From NCBI RefSeq assembly GCF_001577365.1, contig NZ_CP014513.1:1984001-2048000 (forward strand): a stretch of DNA of 64,000 bases, in the 5' to 3' direction. This document shows positions 61,430-64,000 of this stretch, one piece after another. The DNA is from Frondihabitans sp. PAMC 28766. Its GTDB lineage: Bacteria; Actinomycetota; Actinomycetes; Actinomycetales; Microbacteriaceae. The notes beneath the pieces were generated by a model that was not told the origin of the DNA, did not search any database, and saw nothing but the letters and a program-made list of their open reading frames with translations. Numbering within the stretch: the stretch's first letter is position 1; every line of letters begins with the position of its first letter. The translations under genes and the position numbers were made by a program.

Positions 61430-63352
61430 GTGATCTCCTCCCGCCCCCAGCTCCTCCGCCGCAGCATCATCGCCGGCGTCGTCGCCGTCGCTATCGGCGT
61501 GCCCGCCATCTGCGCGACATCGGCGGCTCTCGCCGACGCTCCCGTGACCGGCACCCTCAAGATGAACGACTCGAGCACCTGGTACGCGGGTGGTGAGTTC
61601 ATCGTGAAGAACTCGTCGGCCGAGGCTCGCGACTGGTCGCTGACGTTCCGCGTGCCGTCGGGTGACTTCCAGAACAACTCGACGTGGAACATGAACACGA
61701 CGATCGACGGCGACCTCGTCACGATCACACCGAAGGAGAAACTCGCCGCGGGTGGCACCACGAACATCGGCTTCGGCATCAACGGCCAGGGCACGGGCGA
61801 GCTCAGCATCGAGGGCTGCGACCTCGACGGCCACGGCGTCCAGGGGTGCTCGGTCGGCGGAGGCGAGGAGCAGGGCGACACCGAGCCGCCGTCGTTCATG
61901 GACGACATCCGCGCCACGGCCACCGACCCGAACACGGTCCATGTCTCGTGGTCCGCGGCGTCCGACAACGTCGGCGTCACGGAGTACCGGGTCTACGACG
62001 GCCACAGCCAGAAACCGCTCGCCGTCGTCGACGGAGACACCCTGGAGTCGACCGTCACGGGTCTCACGGCCGATTCGCCTTACGCGTTCCAGGTCTACGC
62101 CTACGACAAGGCGGGCAACCACTCGGGCTCCACCATCGTCGAGGTCATCACCCCGGCCGAGCCGGGCGAGGAGCTCGACACCGAGGCGCCGAGCCTGGTG
62201 TCGAGGATCGACGCGAAGGCGACCGGCCCGACGACGGTCGAACTCGACTGGGCGGCCGCCACCGACAACGTGGGTGTCACCGAGTACCGCGTCTGGGACG
62301 GCCACGAGTTCGTCAAGACCGTCGACGGCTCGACCCTCCACGCCGAGATCGACGGCCTCGCTCCGGAGACCCCCTACGGCTTCCACGTCTACGCCTTCGA
62401 TGCCGCCGGCAACCACGGCGGATCGACCATCGTCGGCGTGGTGACCCTGCCCGCGAAGGACACCGCAGCTCCTACCGTGCCGACCGACTTGACCGCCCAC
62501 ACCGTCGACTCCGACACGATCCACGTGATGTGGAGCCACTCGGCCGACAACATCGGGGTCGCCGGCTACAAGGTCTACCAGGACGACCGCATGGTCAAAG
62601 ACCTGAAGAACGGCATGCGCATGACCGACATCGACGGTCTGGAAGCCGACACCGAGTACCGATTCCAGGTGCTGGCCTACGACGCCGCCGGCAACGAGTC
62701 GGCCAAGACCGACGTCGTGACGGGCAAGACCGAGAAGGCGCAGGATGCCGACTCCGAGCGACCGTCCGACATCACCTGCATCGAGGCGGTCGCCACCAGC
62801 CCGACGACCGTCGACGTCACCTGGACGCCGGCCACCGACAACGTCGGTGTGACCAAGTACGTGATCCACAACGGCAGCGGGCAGACCGGCCTCACCGTCG
62901 ATGGCGACACGACCTCGGCGACCCTGACCGGGCTGAAGGCGGACACCTCGTACACGATCAGCGTCTACGCCTACGACGCGGCAGGCAATCACGGCATCTC
63001 CGTCATGAAGGGCGTGCACACGCCCAAGCAGGAGGAGACGCCGGGCACCGGCACCCCCGCGCCCGACGATTTCACCGCCAAGGCGTCGTCGTACAAGGAC
63101 GGCCACCGCACCATGGACCGCGTCGAGATGACCTGGACGCCGGACGCCGCGACGAAGCGCTACGAGATCTCGCTCGACGGCAAGCGCGCGCAGACCCTGC
63201 TCGTGGGCGCCGACCAGCAGAAGTCACAGAAGCGCTACCTGCTGCTCGGCGAGCACCAGGCCGGCACGCACACCGTAGCCATCCGCGCGCAGCTGTCGAA
63301 CGGCCAGTGGAGCGACTACTCCGACAGCAAAACCGTCCACTTCACCAAGTAA
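61430..63352 (+). CDS. Secreted CBM2-like/fibronectin type III protein
   Basis: This 640-residue protein has a signal (MISSRPQLLRRSIIAGVVAV, cleavage near ALA-DAPV) and a CBM2-like beta domain (about 37-145, WYAGGEFIVKNSSAEARDW, WNMNTTIDGDLVTITPKEKL). Five FnIII modules follow, beginning near 150, 250, 345, 442 and 545; four share TDNVGVTEYRV-type sequences. There is no catalytic domain. It probably binds chitin or cellulose and may work with the AA10 enzyme that follows after 31 bases. The GTG at 61430 has GGGTCTCC upstream. Confidence 0.88.
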   Translation: MISSRPQLLRRSIIAGVVAVAIGVPAICATSAALADAPVTGTLKMNDSSTWYAGGEFIVKNSSAEARDWSLTFRVPSGDFQNNSTWNMNTTIDGDLVTITPKEKLAAGGTTNIGFGINGQGTGELSIEGCDLDGHGVQGCSVGGGEEQGDTEPPSFMDDIRATATDPNTVHVSWSAASDNVGVTEYRVYDGHSQKPLAVVDGDTLESTVTGLTADSPYAFQVYAYDKAGNHSGSTIVEVITPAEPGEELDTEAPSLVSRIDAKATGPTTVELDWAAATDNVGVTEYRVWDGHEFVKTVDGSTLHAEIDGLAPETPYGFHVYAFDAAGNHGGSTIVGVVTLPAKDTAAPTVPTDLTAHTVDSDTIHVMWSHSADNIGVAGYKVYQDDRMVKDLKNGMRMTDIDGLEADTEYRFQVLAYDAAGNESAKTDVVTGKTEKAQDADSERPSDITCIEAVATSPTTVDVTWTPATDNVGVTKYVIHNGSGQTGLTVDGDTTSATLTGLKADTSYTISVYAYDAAGNHGISVMKGVHTPKQEETPGTGTPAPDDFTAKASSYKDGHRTMDRVEMTWTPDAATKRYEISLDGKRAQTLLVGADQQKSQKRYLLLGEHQAGTHTVAIRAQLSNGQWSDYSDSKTVHFTK

Positions 63353-63383
63353 CCCGTCGATCACAGAGCACGAGAGAACGATC

Positions 63384-64000
63384 ATGAAGATCACGAAGAA
63401 GAAGACCACCCTGGGCGGGATCGCCCTCGGCCTGACCGCCCTCAGCCTCACGGCGGTCGCGGCTCCGGCATTCGCCCACGGCGCGAGCCAGACCCCGATG
63501 AGCCGCCAGCTCGGCTGCAAGCTCGACGGGGCCGGCACTTGGGCGGGCGCGAAGACCTACGAGACCTGCAACGAGGCCGCCGCGATCTCGGGCGAGGCGC
63601 CGTTCTCCAACTGGCAGGGTGTCGTCCAGGGCGACACGCGCCTGGGTGAGAAAGACCCGCAGTGGCAGACCGTCTTCCCGGACGGGCAGTTGTGCTCCGG
63701 CGGCAACGACAGCTACGCCGGTCTCGACGTCGCCGGCAAGGATTGGCCGACCACGACCCTGAAGGGTGGTGCGGAGACCGAGCTGACCTTCCACAACACG
63801 GTCAACCACAACCCGTACACGTTCTCGTACTTCGTGACGAAAGACGGCTACGACGCGTCGAAGCCGCTGACCTGGGCCGACCTCGAAGAGACGCCCTTCC
63901 TCGTCGCCGACAGCCTCGAGTCGCTCGGCACGAACCTCGATCAGGGCACCAAACTGCCCACCGTCCTGCCCGACAAGAAGGGTCACCACGTGATCTACAC
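63384..64000 (+). CDS. AA10 lytic polysaccharide monooxygenase (partial, 3' end beyond the window)
   Basis: The first 205 codons are present. A signal peptide (MKITKKKTTLGGIALGLTAL) ends in AFA, so mature residue 1 is His32 of HGASQTPMSRQ, the first ligand of the copper histidine brace. LTFHNTVNHNPYTFSYFVTK carries the likely second His. Conserved NWQGVVQGD and AGLD segments match family AA10. It oxidatively cleaves crystalline chitin or cellulose outside the cell. It is on the same strand as the CBM2/FnIII gene and likely in one operon. Confidence 0.92.
   Translation, partial: MKITKKKTTLGGIALGLTALSLTAVAAPAFAHGASQTPMSRQLGCKLDGAGTWAGAKTYETCNEAAAISGEAPFSNWQGVVQGDTRLGEKDPQWQTVFPDGQLCSGGNDSYAGLDVAGKDWPTTTLKGGAETELTFHNTVNHNPYTFSYFVTKDGYDASKPLTWADLEETPFLVADSLESLGTNLDQGTKLPTVLPDKKGHHVIY

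Overview
The window is high-GC DNA with frequent GTG and TTG starts, a mycothiol-type nitroreductase, a Glu-type RpiB, paired clpP1/clpP2 and an LAxTG sortase signal. This points to an actinobacterium, most likely of the Microbacteriaceae (Micrococcales). The genus cannot be fixed from the sequence alone.

Layout. 1-6480: end of an acyltransferase, then the trehalose operon treX-treY-treZ on the minus strand. 6600-10400: small and mostly uncharacterised enzymes. 10500-14070: a TPP riboswitch followed by a YkoE-YkoD-YkoC energy-coupling-factor transporter and an overlapping small kinase. 14150-16650: metallopeptidase, tRNA-His, oligoribonuclease, a MarR regulator and a thioredoxin-like protein. 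16729-20630: two membrane glycosyltransferases. 20690-25812: a 60-bp perfect palindrome, tRNA-Arg, repeat-bearing small proteins, an Lrp-type regulator divergent from a 2-keto acid decarboxylase, and msrA. 25969-56365: an actinobacterial core backbone (ssb, lipoprotein, ettA, thioesterases, glbO, mscS, pepN, nitroreductase, rpiB, nei, tRNA-Gly, tRNA-Pro, tig, clpP1, clpP2, clpX). Its order resembles the Mycobacterium tuberculosis Rv2478c-Rv2457c region, but it is interrupted by accessory genes. 56476-64000: an extracellular polysaccharide and surface locus with an LAYTG-anchored protein, a response regulator/histidine kinase pair, a CBM2-like/fibronectin-III protein and an AA10 lytic polysaccharide monooxygenase cut by the window end.

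The main accessory block is 41.8-51.6 kb, between nei and the tRNA-Gly/tRNA-Pro/tig junction. Its right end holds dps, two oppositely oriented loci for secreted small proteins with cationic or hydrophobic C-termini, a decayed second dps 3' end, a broken tyrosine integrase and an orphan small gene. I see this as the best candidate for an undescribed system: two putative secreted-peptide modules with small membrane partners, at a tRNA-side integration site.

Beyond genes, the window carries long-armed hairpins at gene ends. Two or three sequence families recur at distant sites: 20691/37291, 24875/45208 and 49233/50282. The 9-mer GCATCCTGC (or its complement) occurs at least 15 times by eye. Several genes carry short in-frame tandem repeats. 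Four genes (ssb-like, the 30548 gene, the integrase and the 51325 gene) look intact except for single-base indels, so sequencing error must be weighed against real decay.
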